Source of the DNA: Sphingobacteriaceae bacterium
Lineage (GTDB): Bacteria; Bacteroidota; Bacteroidia; Sphingobacteriales; Sphingobacteriaceae
Assembly: GCA_029266635.1 (NCBI GenBank)
Contig: JAQSWM010000001.1
Coordinates: 248,001 to 312,000, forward strand
Direction: 5' to 3'
DNA length: 64,000 nucleotides
Part shown: one piece after another, positions 6,935 through 16,007 of the stretch
Layout of the letters: each line of letters begins with the position of its first letter
Position numbering within the stretch: position 1 is the first letter of the stretch
Program-made: the position numbers and the translations under genes
The notes under the pieces: generated by a model
The model's input: the letters and a program-made list of their open reading frames with translations, nothing else
What the model was told of the DNA's origin: nothing
Database searches by the model: none

Positions 6935-9505
6935 TTACGCTAAATTTCTGCCCGCGTTTACAATCCCGTACACGGTGCGGATGACCAGTTTATGATAAGT
7001 CGCAGCAAGTTCATCGTCTTGCTTCATATTCTGAAGCTGCTGTATGGCATAATGCTGAATGATAACAAGGGGAAGTACAATTTTCTCTCGGATAGCTATC
7101 GAACGACGCTCTATCGGGTATTGCTCCATTAGCTCCGAACTACCGGTTAGTTCAATGACCATTGCCAGCGTCAAATCAAATTCATCACGCATCTTGCGCC
7201 AAAACGAGCCGAACTTCTTATCGCTTTCCAAATAAGCAGTCACCCTGAAGTCAGACTTAGACATAGACATCATGCAGTTGTCGATGGTAGTTTTGAATTG
7301 GCCGGATGTTTGGTAAAGTTTCTTTACGTCATCCCAACGCTCTTCCTCTTTTGCAATCTTCAATGCAGTTCCTACGCCATAGAAACCAGGAATGTTTTGT
7401 TTCAATTGGCTCCAGGATGTCACAAAGCTAATAGCACGCAAATCATCCAGCTTTAGCTTAGCACCCGAGTTGCGTTTAACCGGCCTGCTGCTAATATTAA
7501 TCTGGCTTAAAAGCTTGAGAGGGCTTTTCTCCTCCAAATATTCCAAAAACAAGTCATCATCTCTCAGATCTACGAACGCATTGTAGCTGTCGGTGGCCAT
7601 TTTGTCGATTAACGCTTTTTCAGCATCCTTCAAAGTGTCTTTGTCGGTTTTATTTACCGCTGAAATGATGCCTGCGTTCAATAGCTGTTCAATGTTATAG
7701 TATGCGGTGTCGAACGAGCCATACTGACTGCTTATCGTTTGTCCCTGAATGGTGAGCTGGATGTGTTCGTTGGCAATTTCCCTACCCATGGTTGCATAAA
7801 ACTTCTGAGTTTTGCCGCCACCGCGAGCCGGTGGGCCGCCCCTGCCATCGAAGAAAGCTAATTGAATACCGTATTTGCGGGCAATGAACGTAAGTTCAAT
7901 TTTCGCTTTGTAGATAGACCAGTTTGCCATCAGGTAACCGCCATCTTTTGTACTGTCGGAAAAGCCGAGCATGATCACCTGCTTATTCCCACGTTTTTGA
8001 AGATGCTGCTTGTAGAATTTATGAGTGTAAAGGCTCTCCATCACCTTCGCGGCAGCTTCCAGATCCTGCACAGTTTCAAACAGCGGCACAAAATCCACTG
8101 TGAGATTTTCTTTTTTCCAGCCGCTCCACAAAAACAAGTTGATCAACTGAAGAATATCTGATGCTTGCTGGCAATTGCTGATGATGAAGCGGTGCGATGC
8201 TTTTTCTCCCCCCGCCATCTGCATCTGTTTCATCAAACGGATGGTCTGGACGGTATCTTTAGTAAGATCGTCCGCTTTATCCGGACAAACAAAATCAACT
8301 TCGTTAAAGGTTAAGCTTATTAACTTCTTGCTCTCTTCAAATCCCTCGTAACCATCAGGAATTCCTACCGGGATTTGTTTTCTGCAATACTCGTGCGCTT
8401 TCCGCAGAATGCGACTATCCTGCCTGATGTCAAGCGAGGCAAAATAACATCCAAACAGCTTCACCTTGCTTATCAGATCATCTACGGTGCCTACAAACAG
8501 CCCATCATGATCGGTATTAAGAACTTTCTTGATCTCCTGAAGGTTGGCGATGATTGACTCCTGTTCATCCCGCGGATCAGCGATATTATTGAAGCTGTTC
8601 TCGTAGAACAAATCCTGAAGTTTGCCCATGAATTCTTCCACACCTCTGAAGGTGATCCTGCGCTTTAATACCCTAAAATCGCGGTAGTAGCACCTGAACA
8701 GTATCTTTCTCAGCAACTCCGAAACTGCTTTGGTGCTCTCCATTGTCACGTTCGGATTTCCATCCCTATCGCCACCTGGCCAAAAACCAAGTTCAATCAG
8801 TTGATGAGTATCGAAAACGGGTTTATCAAATTCATTTTCAACCTGCGACTGGATAGTCGAGGCTACTTTATAGAACACATTCTCCAAAAACCACGCAAGG
8901 CTCACCGCTTCATCAACCGGAGTTGGTTTGCTTTTATTGAAAAACGGTGTTTTTCCGAGCTGTTGTAAAAGCTCGTGAACGGTGTTGATATCGTTGGTTT
9001 TGATAGCCTCAGTTAAGTCGGTAATGATAGATAGCACCGGACCCGGATAAAACTGTGTAGGATGCGCCGTAAGCACAAGCCTTAGCGAAAAATCCTGAAG
9101 CTTCTCCCTGATCTCTTCCTTCAAAGCTGGATTTCCCGACGCCTGCCTCAACAATACCTCCAGCGAACCGGTGTCTTCTGTGCGCCCCGTTTTATTGAAG
9201 GCCGAATCTTCAATAGCATCAAAAAGTACCACCTGACGCTCGATGTAACGGATCATCCTGAAAAGCAGGTCAAAACGATCAGCAGCTTGTACATACTGTT
9301 CGTATTGGCCAAAAAAGCTTTCGATAATATCTATCGGAGATAGCTGCTGCTTAACTCCTTCCTCACAATGCGATGTAAAAAAAGGCAGTAAAATCCCTGT
9401 ATGCTTTACCTGGTAAAATGGAAGAGTTAAAAACAGGCTATTAAAAAGTTCGAATCTGGTTACAACCTCGTTGTTAAATATGGCCTCTTTTTGGCTTAAT
9501 TTCAT
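6935..9505 (-). CDS. ppc: Phosphoenolpyruvate carboxylase
   Basis: Adds bicarbonate to PEP to make oxaloacetate, refilling the TCA cycle. The 856-residue length fits the family (about 880 in E. coli). Conserved blocks: VLTAHPTQ with the catalytic His, FWPGGDRDGNP, LGFSDSTKDGGYL with the catalytic Lys, and the glycine-rich PEP-binding loop FDGRGGPPARGGG. The C-terminus IVNAGRNLA is shifted from the classical family ending; I read this as a lineage-specific form of the enzyme. It starts at ATG 9505, has a promoter-like element just upstream, and leads a two-gene unit with the ThuA-like gene. Confidence 0.95.
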   Translation of the reverse strand: MKLSQKEAIFNNEVVTRFELFNSLFLTLPFYQVKHTGILLPFFTSHCEEGVKQQLSPIDIIESFFGQYEQYVQAADRFDLLFRMIRYIERQVVLFDAIEDSAFNKTGRTEDTGSLEVLLRQASGNPALKEEIREKLQDFSLRLVLTAHPTQFYPGPVLSIITDLTEAIKTNDINTVHELLQQLGKTPFFNKSKPTPVDEAVSLAWFLENVFYKVASTIQSQVENEFDKPVFDTHQLIELGFWPGGDRDGNPNVTMESTKAVSELLRKILFRCYYRDFRVLKRRITFRGVEEFMGKLQDLFYENSFNNIADPRDEQESIIANLQEIKKVLNTDHDGLFVGTVDDLISKVKLFGCYFASLDIRQDSRILRKAHEYCRKQIPVGIPDGYEGFEESKKLISLTFNEVDFVCPDKADDLTKDTVQTIRLMKQMQMAGGEKASHRFIISNCQQASDILQLINLFLWSGWKKENLTVDFVPLFETVQDLEAAAKVMESLYTHKFYKQHLQKRGNKQVIMLGFSDSTKDGGYLMANWSIYKAKIELTFIARKYGIQLAFFDGRGGPPARGGGKTQKFYATMGREIANEHIQLTIQGQTISSQYGSFDTAYYNIEQLLNAGIISAVNKTDKDTLKDAEKALIDKMATDSYNAFVDLRDDDLFLEYLEEKSPLKLLSQINISSRPVKRNSGAKLKLDDLRAISFVTSWSQLKQNIPGFYGVGTALKIAKEEERWDDVKKLYQTSGQFKTTIDNCMMSMSKSDFRVTAYLESDKKFGSFWRKMRDEFDLTLAMVIELTGSSELMEQYPIERRSIAIREKIVLPLVIIQHYAIQQLQNMKQDDELAATYHKLVIRTVYGIVNAGRNLA

Positions 9506-9543
9506 GTGGATCTATCTGGAATAAGGAGTTGCGTTGCGGCTAA

Positions 9544-9574
9544 CAAAAATAGCAGGTTTATCTGGTTACCGAAA
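9544..9574 (-). promoter_or_regulatory. Candidate promoter of ppc
   Basis: Read on the minus strand, TATTTTTG (9551 down to 9544) matches the Bacteroidota -7 consensus TAnnTTTG. The tetramer TTTC (9574-9571) sits 19 bases upstream where TTTG is expected. The predicted transcript would have a leader of about 30 bases before the ppc ATG. Confidence 0.45.
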
Positions 9575-9658
9575 CAAACGCTTCAAAAACATGGTTTTTG
9601 AGGTCATTTGCAGGCTAACGATGGCAAATGTTTCATAAGTTTGTTAAAAAACATCCAC

Positions 9659-10663
9659 ATGTCTTACTCTCCATCATCAGAACGATACCAAACAATGCAA
9701 TACCACCGCTGCGGCAAAAGCGGGCTCAAGCTTTCGGCAATTTCATTAGGATTATGGCACAATTTCGGGCTTGCGGATTACTTTGAAAATGGACGGGACA
9801 TTATAAAAACTGCATTTGACAACGGAATTACGCACTTTGACCTAGCTAACAATTACGGTCCGCCGCCGGGATCTTCGGAGGAAAATTTCGGGAAAATATT
9901 AGGAGAAGATTTTAAACGCTATCGCGATGAGCTGATCATTTCTACCAAAGCAGGATATTACATGTGGGAAGGGCCTTACGGCGAGTGGGGTTCAAAAAAA
10001 TATTTGGTATCAAGCCTTGACCAAAGCCTTAAGCGCATGAAGCTGGACTATGTGGATATATTTTATCACCACCGCCCGGACCCTGAGACGCCCCTAGAGG
10101 AAACGATGTCGGCTTTGGATCTGGTTGTGCGGCAGGGCAAAGCTTTATACGTCGGTATCTCAAATTATCAGCCTGCTGAGGCGAAACAGGCAATCAAAAT
10201 CCTCCGCGATTTAGGTACGCCTTGTCTTATCCATCAGCCGAAATACTCCATGTTCGAGAGGTGGGTTGAAGACGGCTTGCTGGATGTCCTGGAGGAAGAA
10301 GGCGTCGGCTGCATCCCCTTTTCGCCCCTTGCACAAGGCATGCTGACGGACAAATACCTCAACGGCATTCCGGCGGATTCGCGGGCGGCAAGAAGCGGAG
10401 TTTTCCTGAACGAGAGCCACATCACTCCTGAGAAAGTTGAGAAAATAAAGCAACTTAATGAAATAGCTTTAGAACGCGGGCAGAAGCTGGCGCAGATGGC
10501 CCTTTCGTGGATATTGAAAGATCATCGGATAACATCTGTACTTATCGGCGCAAGCAAACCTGCTCAGGTTCTGGACGCTGTAGGTGCCGTAGCAAACATT
10601 GAGTTTAGTAAGGAAGAACTGAAAAGGATAAACGAGATATTATTGAAGCAACCTTCCACGTAA
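9659..10663 (+). CDS. Aldo/keto reductase (YghZ/Kv-beta-like)
   Basis: NAD(P)H-dependent reductase of carbonyl compounds; relatives such as E. coli YghZ reduce L-glyceraldehyde 3-phosphate and methylglyoxal. The TIM barrel shows LGLWHNFG, the catalytic Asp and Tyr in FDLANNYGPPPGSSEENFG, the catalytic Lys in IISTKAGYYMW, and the His of DIFYHHRPDP. The C-terminal NADP-binding segment is VLIGASKPAQV. I chose ATG 9659 (MSYSPSSERYQTM) over a TTG 51 bases upstream; relatives start close to the YHRCGKSGLKLS segment. The stop TAA shares its last base with the ATG of the next gene (TAATG), so translation is probably coupled. Confidence 0.92.
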   Translation: MSYSPSSERYQTMQYHRCGKSGLKLSAISLGLWHNFGLADYFENGRDIIKTAFDNGITHFDLANNYGPPPGSSEENFGKILGEDFKRYRDELIISTKAGYYMWEGPYGEWGSKKYLVSSLDQSLKRMKLDYVDIFYHHRPDPETPLEETMSALDLVVRQGKALYVGISNYQPAEAKQAIKILRDLGTPCLIHQPKYSMFERWVEDGLLDVLEEEGVGCIPFSPLAQGMLTDKYLNGIPADSRAARSGVFLNESHITPEKVEKIKQLNEIALERGQKLAQMALSWILKDHRITSVLIGASKPAQVLDAVGAVANIEFSKEELKRINEILLKQPST

Positions 10664-11142
10664 TGCCCATCATTACACTTGTTACAGAAATCAAGTCGAC
10701 CATTGAAATTTGCTTTGACCTTGCAAGGAGTATTGATTTACATCAGATCTCAACAGCCAAAACAAACGAGCGCCCAATCAATGGAAAAACCTCGGGACTT
10801 ATCGAATTAAACGAATTTGTGACTTGGCAAGCTACTCATTTTGGTGTTCGACAGAAACTAACATCAAAAATCACCGCCTATGAAAGACCTTTTTATTTTG
10901 TTGATGAACAACTATATGGAGCATTCAAGTCCATCTACCATGAGCATATTTTCCAACAACTTCATGAGAAAGTGATGATGAAGGATATTTTTGAATTTCA
11001 TTCGCCACTTGGAATATTTGGCAAACTAGCCAATAAGCTATTTCTGGCAAACTACTTACGAAACCTCCTTTTGACCAGAAATGAAATTATTAAAGAGTAC
11101 GCTGAAACAGAAAACTGGAAACAGATACTAGATGGAAGATAA
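10663..11142 (+). CDS. SRPBCC (START-like) family protein
   Basis: 159 residues resembling the SRPBCC cell-division/ligand-binding family: an N-terminal beta strand (ITLVTEIKSTIEICFDLARSI), then an antiparallel sheet with LTSKITAYERPFYFVDEQLYGAFKSIYHEH and a C-terminal helix (FLANYLRNLLLTRNEIIKEYAE). Such folds bind hydrophobic ligands; no catalytic residues can be named. It overlaps the upstream aldo/keto reductase by one base and the downstream methyltransferase by 11 bases, so the three genes form a translationally coupled unit. Base composition is clearly AT-richer than the reductase in front, which suggests that this gene and the next arrived together. Confidence 0.75.
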   Translation: MPIITLVTEIKSTIEICFDLARSIDLHQISTAKTNERPINGKTSGLIELNEFVTWQATHFGVRQKLTSKITAYERPFYFVDEQLYGAFKSIYHEHIFQQLHEKVMMKDIFEFHSPLGIFGKLANKLFLANYLRNLLLTRNEIIKEYAETENWKQILDGR

Positions 11143-11845
11143 TATCTATTCCCGTGATTATGTGAAAAACCTTTTTAATCAGATGAGTAGTTCATATGAA
11201 CAGATGAACTATATAACTTCCTTCGGATTTTCAATTCGATGGCGCAACCAATTTCTGGAGTCTATTAGAAAAACGGATGAAGCAGTAGAAGTGATTGACT
11301 TGCTGACAGGGATGGGCGAGGACTGGCAAGCCATAAAGAAACGCCTGCCAAACTCTAAATTGACCGCACTCGACTTTTCAGACGGCATGTTAAAGTATGC
11401 TAAACAAAAATGTAAGCATCGGTTCGGTAACGCGATAACCATTCTCCAACAAGATATTTTAGAAAACAACCTCCCTAGTAATTATTTCGACAATGTAGTT
11501 TGCGCCTTCGGGCTAAAAACATTTAACACAGAGCAATTGAGCATTTTAGCTCAGGAAACAAAGCGCATCTTGAAAACTGGCGGTCGTTTTGCGTTTGTAG
11601 AGGTTTCAACGCCTGAGAATAGTATATTAAAACTACTATATGGTTTTTACCTGGGACGCATTATTCCAATTTTAGGCTGGATGTTTCTGGGAAACCCTGA
11701 AGAATATAGGATGCTTTGGGTGTATACAAGCAAATTTGTTAATGCCCGGAACGCCGCAGCAGTTTTTACGAAAACCGGGCTCAAGACAAACTTCGTTTCT
11801 TATTTTTATGGGTGTGCTTCGGGAGTATGTGGTGAAAAAGTATGA
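11132..11845 (+). CDS. Class I SAM-dependent methyltransferase, UbiE/MenG-like
   Basis: 237 residues. The N-terminus YVKNLFNQMSSSYEQMNYITSFG and the context around it follow the UbiE/COQ5 pattern, with motif I VIDLLTGMGEDW (glycine-rich but degenerate compared with DxGxGxG), LTALDFSDGMLKYA (post I), and motif III RILKTGGRFAFVEVSTP. The C-terminal half contains a hydrophobic stretch (FYLGRIIPILGWMFLG) typical for quinone methyltransferases that work at the membrane. Whether it methylates demethylmenaquinone or another lipid cannot be told. Overlaps the SRPBCC gene by 11 bases and shares its low GC content. Confidence 0.8.
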   Translation: MEDNIYSRDYVKNLFNQMSSSYEQMNYITSFGFSIRWRNQFLESIRKTDEAVEVIDLLTGMGEDWQAIKKRLPNSKLTALDFSDGMLKYAKQKCKHRFGNAITILQQDILENNLPSNYFDNVVCAFGLKTFNTEQLSILAQETKRILKTGGRFAFVEVSTPENSILKLLYGFYLGRIIPILGWMFLGNPEEYRMLWVYTSKFVNARNAAAVFTKTGLKTNFVSYFYGCASGVCGEKV

Positions 11846-11871
11846 ACAATGGGTTTAGTGCAAGCCATAGA

Positions 11872-12414
11872 TCACCCAAACAAATCCGGCTTGTTGTACG
11901 ATAGATGACCTCCTTCTACCGTCGCAGCTGAGGTGTAAGGATGTTCAGTAGCCTTGCCTTCGCTCATAATGTGCATCACCTGCCAGCCTCTAATTTTTAG
12001 ATAATCTGATACCAACGCCCGGTGGCAACTCCACCAAACCGCTTCTGAACACATGTAAGCCGTCCGTTTTTGCGCTGCCTGTTCTGCAAGCTGTTCAATA
12101 GCCTTTTGAAACTGCGGAGTTTCCATGTAATCCGCATAGCCTCGAAAAGCTGGCAACCTCCATGCTGTATTTTCAGAGTTGGCTTTTGCCGAACGGCGTC
12201 CACCAAGATCTTCAAAATGGACGTACTCAAAACCTTTTTCCGGCAGCGCCGAAGCCAGGAATTCTTTGTTGAATTGAGGATAGCGCTTTGATCCCGGATA
12301 TCTTCTGATATCTGCCAGCAACTCTATTTGAAACGACTTCAGCATTGCCACCAGCTCATCCAGTGTGTGCGTTGAGTGGCCGATGGTCCAAATAGTGGCT
12401 AGCTTTTTCGTCAT
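11872..12414 (-). CDS. DUF488 family protein
   Basis: 180-residue protein of the DUF488 family. Diagnostic segments are the N-terminal WTIGHSTHTLDELVAML, LLADIRRYPGSKRYPQFN, and near the C-terminus CSEAVWWSCHRALVSDYL with the CxE...CHR pattern. The biochemical function is not established. Start ATG 12414 overlaps the stop of the upstream DUF5690 gene by four bases (ATGA), so the two are cotranscribed and probably translationally coupled. It is convergent with the methyltransferase gene, 26 bases away, and no hairpin is seen between them. Confidence 0.88.
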   Translation of the reverse strand: MTKKLATIWTIGHSTHTLDELVAMLKSFQIELLADIRRYPGSKRYPQFNKEFLASALPEKGFEYVHFEDLGGRRSAKANSENTAWRLPAFRGYADYMETPQFQKAIEQLAEQAAQKRTAYMCSEAVWWSCHRALVSDYLKIRGWQVMHIMSEGKATEHPYTSAATVEGGHLSYNKPDLFG

Positions 12415-13721
12415 ATCGCTTCAGCCTGAATTGCATTCTCAAGCTCCGCTTTTGCCTCAGCGAGCCTCCTATACTTAGTCCTGAAATACAGCATCGAAAA
12501 AACTGTCAGCAAAAGCCCAACGGCCGAGAGCCAGATCACACTGTTCGAAAAGAACGTTACCCAATTCAGCTTCACTGTGAAAATTTCTTTGCTAAACAGA
12601 ACTCCCACACTCCCTACATAGCCAAAGGAATCGGCGAGGTAGATGAGAAAACCAACGTTACCGGTGTACCTGAAAGTGGAGATCAGCCTGTCGAAAAACA
12701 CTGCATTAAACGGAATATAAACCATGTACAAACCAAGTCCGACCAGCATCATCCAATACAATGGCTGAACGGTTCCGTTCACAAAAAGCAATGTAGAAAT
12801 TCCTGCAATGGCGAATCCCGAAAGGATAAAAACGTGGGCAGTTTGCAGTGCTTTGTAGTTATTTTTGATGAGCACCATACTGCCGATAAGTACCAGGATA
12901 ATGAGCGTAACAGGAGTTTCTGTCTTCGAAAAAATTGCGGGTTGGTTGAAATAGCCCATCTCTTTCCACATCTCTGCACTGAAATTATCCCGTATGTCTC
13001 TGAAAATAGTTGCAAAACAATAAATGATAATGCAGGCAACCAGCCCGGGCAAAAAGCTCCCGACAAACCGCCTCCTATCCTCTTTATCCATAACCACACG
13101 CCTGGTACGAAGGAGTTCATCCTCTTCATCGGGCGGCGGAATTTTCTCCATCAGGTAAACGAAAAACAACAGCGGCGGGAAGAATGCTAAGCCCGTGAAG
13201 AACGGCACCCAAAACTCAGAGATATTGAACTGCAACATTAGCCAGCCACCCACCGACTTTACAAATCCGGAAGCAAAAATGAAGCTTACTGCCAATGTCG
13301 CTCCGATGAAATCTGTGCTTTTCCGCCCCTCAACATACGAAAACACTACGCCCCACAACATCCCCAGAGGAAAGCCATTTACAAAGAGGAAAATCACATT
13401 GTAAGGCACAGGAACTATCGCGAAAAACAGCCAGCTAAGCCAGGAAATTGCGGTCAACAACAGGATTACTGCTCCCCTGCCGGTACGTTTGAGTTCTGCA
13501 ATGTACCTGATGCCGTAAAATTTAGCTAACATGTAGCCTAAAACCTGGCAGATCACCAGAATGGTTTTATAGCTGTACCCTGCTACTTGCATCCCATCAA
13601 AAGTGGCTACGGTAAACGACTTCCTGAAACCGAAAATCATTGTATAGGCAAGGAACACTACTACCGCGATATAAATTCCAAGCTTCGCGTTGCTTCCGTC
13701 TTTTTTGATCAGATCAGACAT
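12411..13721 (-). CDS. DUF5690 family MFS-like membrane protein
   Basis: 436 residues with about 12 predicted hydrophobic helices and an arrangement like major facilitator transporters, matching DUF5690, a family seen mainly in Bacteroidota. The N-terminal part reads YIAVVVFLAYTMIFGFRKSFTVATF; a charged cytoplasmic loop (PPPDEEDELLRTRRVVMDKEDRRR, about residues 195-218) divides the two halves as in MFS proteins. Substrate unknown. It heads the two-gene unit with the DUF488 gene and is divergent from the nitrilase-family gene at 13785, with only 63 bases between the starts. Confidence 0.82.
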   Translation of the reverse strand: MSDLIKKDGSNAKLGIYIAVVVFLAYTMIFGFRKSFTVATFDGMQVAGYSYKTILVICQVLGYMLAKFYGIRYIAELKRTGRGAVILLLTAISWLSWLFFAIVPVPYNVIFLFVNGFPLGMLWGVVFSYVEGRKSTDFIGATLAVSFIFASGFVKSVGGWLMLQFNISEFWVPFFTGLAFFPPLLFFVYLMEKIPPPDEEDELLRTRRVVMDKEDRRRFVGSFLPGLVACIIIYCFATIFRDIRDNFSAEMWKEMGYFNQPAIFSKTETPVTLIILVLIGSMVLIKNNYKALQTAHVFILSGFAIAGISTLLFVNGTVQPLYWMMLVGLGLYMVYIPFNAVFFDRLISTFRYTGNVGFLIYLADSFGYVGSVGVLFSKEIFTVKLNWVTFFSNSVIWLSAVGLLLTVFSMLYFRTKYRRLAEAKAELENAIQAEAI

Positions 13722-13784
13722 TTCGGTAATTATCGTGAATCTATTTTGTTTATCCTACCGATAGATTATCTTGCCTCAAAAAGC

Positions 13785-14513
13785 ATGAGAGCCTGTGTAG
13801 CACAAACAAACCCGGATAACGGCGACATTAGCCGCAACATAGAGGCACATAAAAAACTGATCGAGCTTGCCGCCCAACACGCTGCGGATATAATTATTTT
13901 CCGGGAGCTCTCAATTACGGGCTATGTTCCGATTGCTTCTCAGGAACTGGCTACAACTGCCGATGATAATAGGTTTGATGTATTTCAGACCCTGAGCGAT
14001 CAACACAATCTCACTATAGGCATCGGAGCGCCGTTGAGGTTTAACAACGGGATAACTATCAGCCTTATCATTTTTCAACCTCAACTTCCAAGGGACGTTT
14101 ATCATAAAAAGCATGTGCATCCTGACGAAGAACCCTTCTTTGTTAGCCGCGAAAACACAATTGGTTTAATTGGGCCTGAGCGGGATGTTGCTCTGGCCAT
14201 CTGCTATGAAACAGCTGTTCCGGCTCATGGCGAGGATGCGCAGAGATCCGGTGCGAAGGTTTACATCGCCAGTTCAGCTAAGTCGCGTGCAAAAATTGAG
14301 TTCAGTCTTGAGCGAATGGCGCAGATAGCTCGTGAGCATTCCATGATAACCTTGATGTCTGATTGTGTGGGATCAGCAGAAGGGCGGGAATTTGCCGGCA
14401 GGTCGTCGGTCTGGGATAATACCGGGAATCTCACCGGGCAATTAGACGAGAGCAGCGAAGGGATTTTGATCTACGATACTGAAACGGGAGAAACCACTTC
14501 ACTAACCTTATAA
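13785..14513 (+). CDS. Carbon-nitrogen hydrolase (nitrilase superfamily)
   Basis: 242 residues forming a single nitrilase fold. The catalytic triad is visible: Glu41 in FRELSITGY, Lys108 or Lys109 in DVYHKKHVHPDEE, Cys140 in LAICYETAVP. ATG 13785 is the sensible start because MRACVAQTNPDNGDISRN is the usual first strand; upstream extensions would read into the divergent promoter region. The substrate is not evident; the chain is shorter than the NAG synthetase or beta-ureidopropionase types. The next gene follows after two bases, so they are cotranscribed. Confidence 0.88.
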   Translation: MRACVAQTNPDNGDISRNIEAHKKLIELAAQHAADIIIFRELSITGYVPIASQELATTADDNRFDVFQTLSDQHNLTIGIGAPLRFNNGITISLIIFQPQLPRDVYHKKHVHPDEEPFFVSRENTIGLIGPERDVALAICYETAVPAHGEDAQRSGAKVYIASSAKSRAKIEFSLERMAQIAREHSMITLMSDCVGSAEGREFAGRSSVWDNTGNLTGQLDESSEGILIYDTETGETTSLTL

Positions 14514-14515
14514 CC

Positions 14516-14974
14516 ATGAAAAGATTATTTGTAACAGCAGTTTTTACGCTCTTATGCTTACAATCATTCGCCCAAAGCGACGGCCCGAAGTATGATAAAA
14601 ACCTGGCTGAGTCGCTCGGTGGAGACGATTACGGGATGAAGATGTATGTACTGGCCATTTTAAAAACCGGCACCAACAAAACTGCCGATAAGAAAACAAC
14701 CGATAGCCTCTTCCAGGGGCACATGGCAAACATCGGGCGCCTGGCGGATGAAGGAAAATTGATAGTAGCCGGACCGCTGAAGAGAAACGACAAAGAATAT
14801 CGCGGCATTTTTATATTCAACGTCAAAACTATTGAGGATGCAGCGGCATTGGTAAAAACAGATCCGGCTATCAATGCGAATCTGCTCGATGTGGAGTTGT
14901 TCCAGTGGTATGGCTCGGCTGCTTTGCCCGTTTACCTGGAGAGCCACGAGAAAATCCAAAGGAAAAAGATGTAA
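14516..14974 (+). CDS. Exported YciI-like protein
   Basis: 152 residues with an N-terminal signal peptide (MKRLFVTAVFTLLCLQSFAQ, cleavage after AQ) and a YCII-related domain, a ferredoxin-like dimeric alpha/beta fold: YVLAILKTGTNKTADKK, GHMANIGRLADEGKLIVAGPLK with the conserved His, and FIFNVKTIEDAAALVKTDPA. Most YciI proteins are cytoplasmic; this one appears periplasmic. The function is unknown. It sits 2 bases after the nitrilase gene and 7 bases before the sialidase-like gene, so the three likely form an operon. Confidence 0.83.
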   Translation: MKRLFVTAVFTLLCLQSFAQSDGPKYDKNLAESLGGDDYGMKMYVLAILKTGTNKTADKKTTDSLFQGHMANIGRLADEGKLIVAGPLKRNDKEYRGIFIFNVKTIEDAAALVKTDPAINANLLDVELFQWYGSAALPVYLESHEKIQRKKM

Positions 14975-14981
14975 GCTCCTG

Positions 14982-16007
14982 ATGAAAAGCCCAGGAAACA
15001 CAATTGCTGTCCTATTTCTGCTCCTTGCTATATCCGGCTGTGCGGTTCGGAATAGCTCCGGCACAAGCAACATTGAAGTTAAAAAGATTTGGGATGCCGC
15101 CCCGCATAATGCTTTTACAGATCTGATCAGGTTCAAGGGAAATTTCTACTGCTCCTTCCGGGAAGGCCTATCGCACGTCTCAGGCCCTAACGGGAGTGTG
15201 CGGATCCTGAAGTCAGGAAACGGAAAGGATTGGCAAAGCGTAGCATCCTTTAAACTTGATCAAATGGATGCCCGTGACCCGAAGCTTTCCATCACACCCG
15301 ACAATCGGCTCATGGTGCTGATAGACGGCGAAACGTACAAAGACAGAAAAGTTGATACCAGAAAGCCCTACGTTTCCTACTCAGCCGATGGCAACAACTT
15401 TTCCAATCCTGAGCCTGCGACGGTTGACCCGAATATTGCAGTAAAATCAGACTGGGTTTGGCGGGTAACCTGGCATGAGGGTGTGGGCTACGCGATAGAT
15501 TACCAACCCGGCGCACTTTACCTGTTAAAAACTACAGATGGGAAATACTTCGGGAACGTATCAAAGATTCCGGTGGATGGCAATCCTAATGAATCGACAA
15601 TCCGCTTTGATAAAAACTCAAAAATGTACGTGCTGATCAGACGGGAAGCAGACGATAAAAACGGAGCATTAGCCACTAGCGAGGCTCCATACACAAGCTG
15701 GAACTTCTCAAAAATGGACAAACGTTTAGGGGGACCAAACTTCATTTTCCTCAACGACACCACCCTTTGCATTGGCACAAGGATGTTTGAAACGCAGGAT
15801 AAAACAGTTAAGCCTTTTACAGGAATTTACATTACGGATCTTCAGGGAAGGATTCAAAAGACTCTCAAATTGCCGAGCGGAGGAGATACGAGTTATCCCG
15901 GAATGCTTATCTATAAGAACAAGCTCTGGTTCTCCTACTACTCATCGCACGAAGGAAAAACCTCTATTTATCTGGCAAAAGTGCCCTTATCAGCACTTAA
16001 AAACTAG
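14982..16007 (+). CDS. Sialidase-superfamily (beta-propeller) lipoprotein
   Basis: 341 residues. ATG 14982 gives a lipoprotein signal (hydrophobic core then LAISGC, Cys around residue 19); the longer frame upstream has no signal peptide. The body is a repeated beta-propeller with Asp-box-like segments, for example SGNGKDWQSVASF, SADGNNFSNPEPA and TTDGKYFGNVSKI. It has an N-terminal Arg in LIRFKGNFYCSFREG and a later DARDPKLSITPDN. The fold matches exo-alpha-sialidase-like proteins, but the full sialidase triad cannot be assigned with certainty. It is probably surface-attached and glycan related. It overlaps the convergent cysM by four bases. Confidence 0.75.
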   Translation: MKSPGNTIAVLFLLLAISGCAVRNSSGTSNIEVKKIWDAAPHNAFTDLIRFKGNFYCSFREGLSHVSGPNGSVRILKSGNGKDWQSVASFKLDQMDARDPKLSITPDNRLMVLIDGETYKDRKVDTRKPYVSYSADGNNFSNPEPATVDPNIAVKSDWVWRVTWHEGVGYAIDYQPGALYLLKTTDGKYFGNVSKIPVDGNPNESTIRFDKNSKMYVLIRREADDKNGALATSEAPYTSWNFSKMDKRLGGPNFIFLNDTTLCIGTRMFETQDKTVKPFTGIYITDLQGRIQKTLKLPSGGDTSYPGMLIYKNKLWFSYYSSHEGKTSIYLAKVPLSALKN

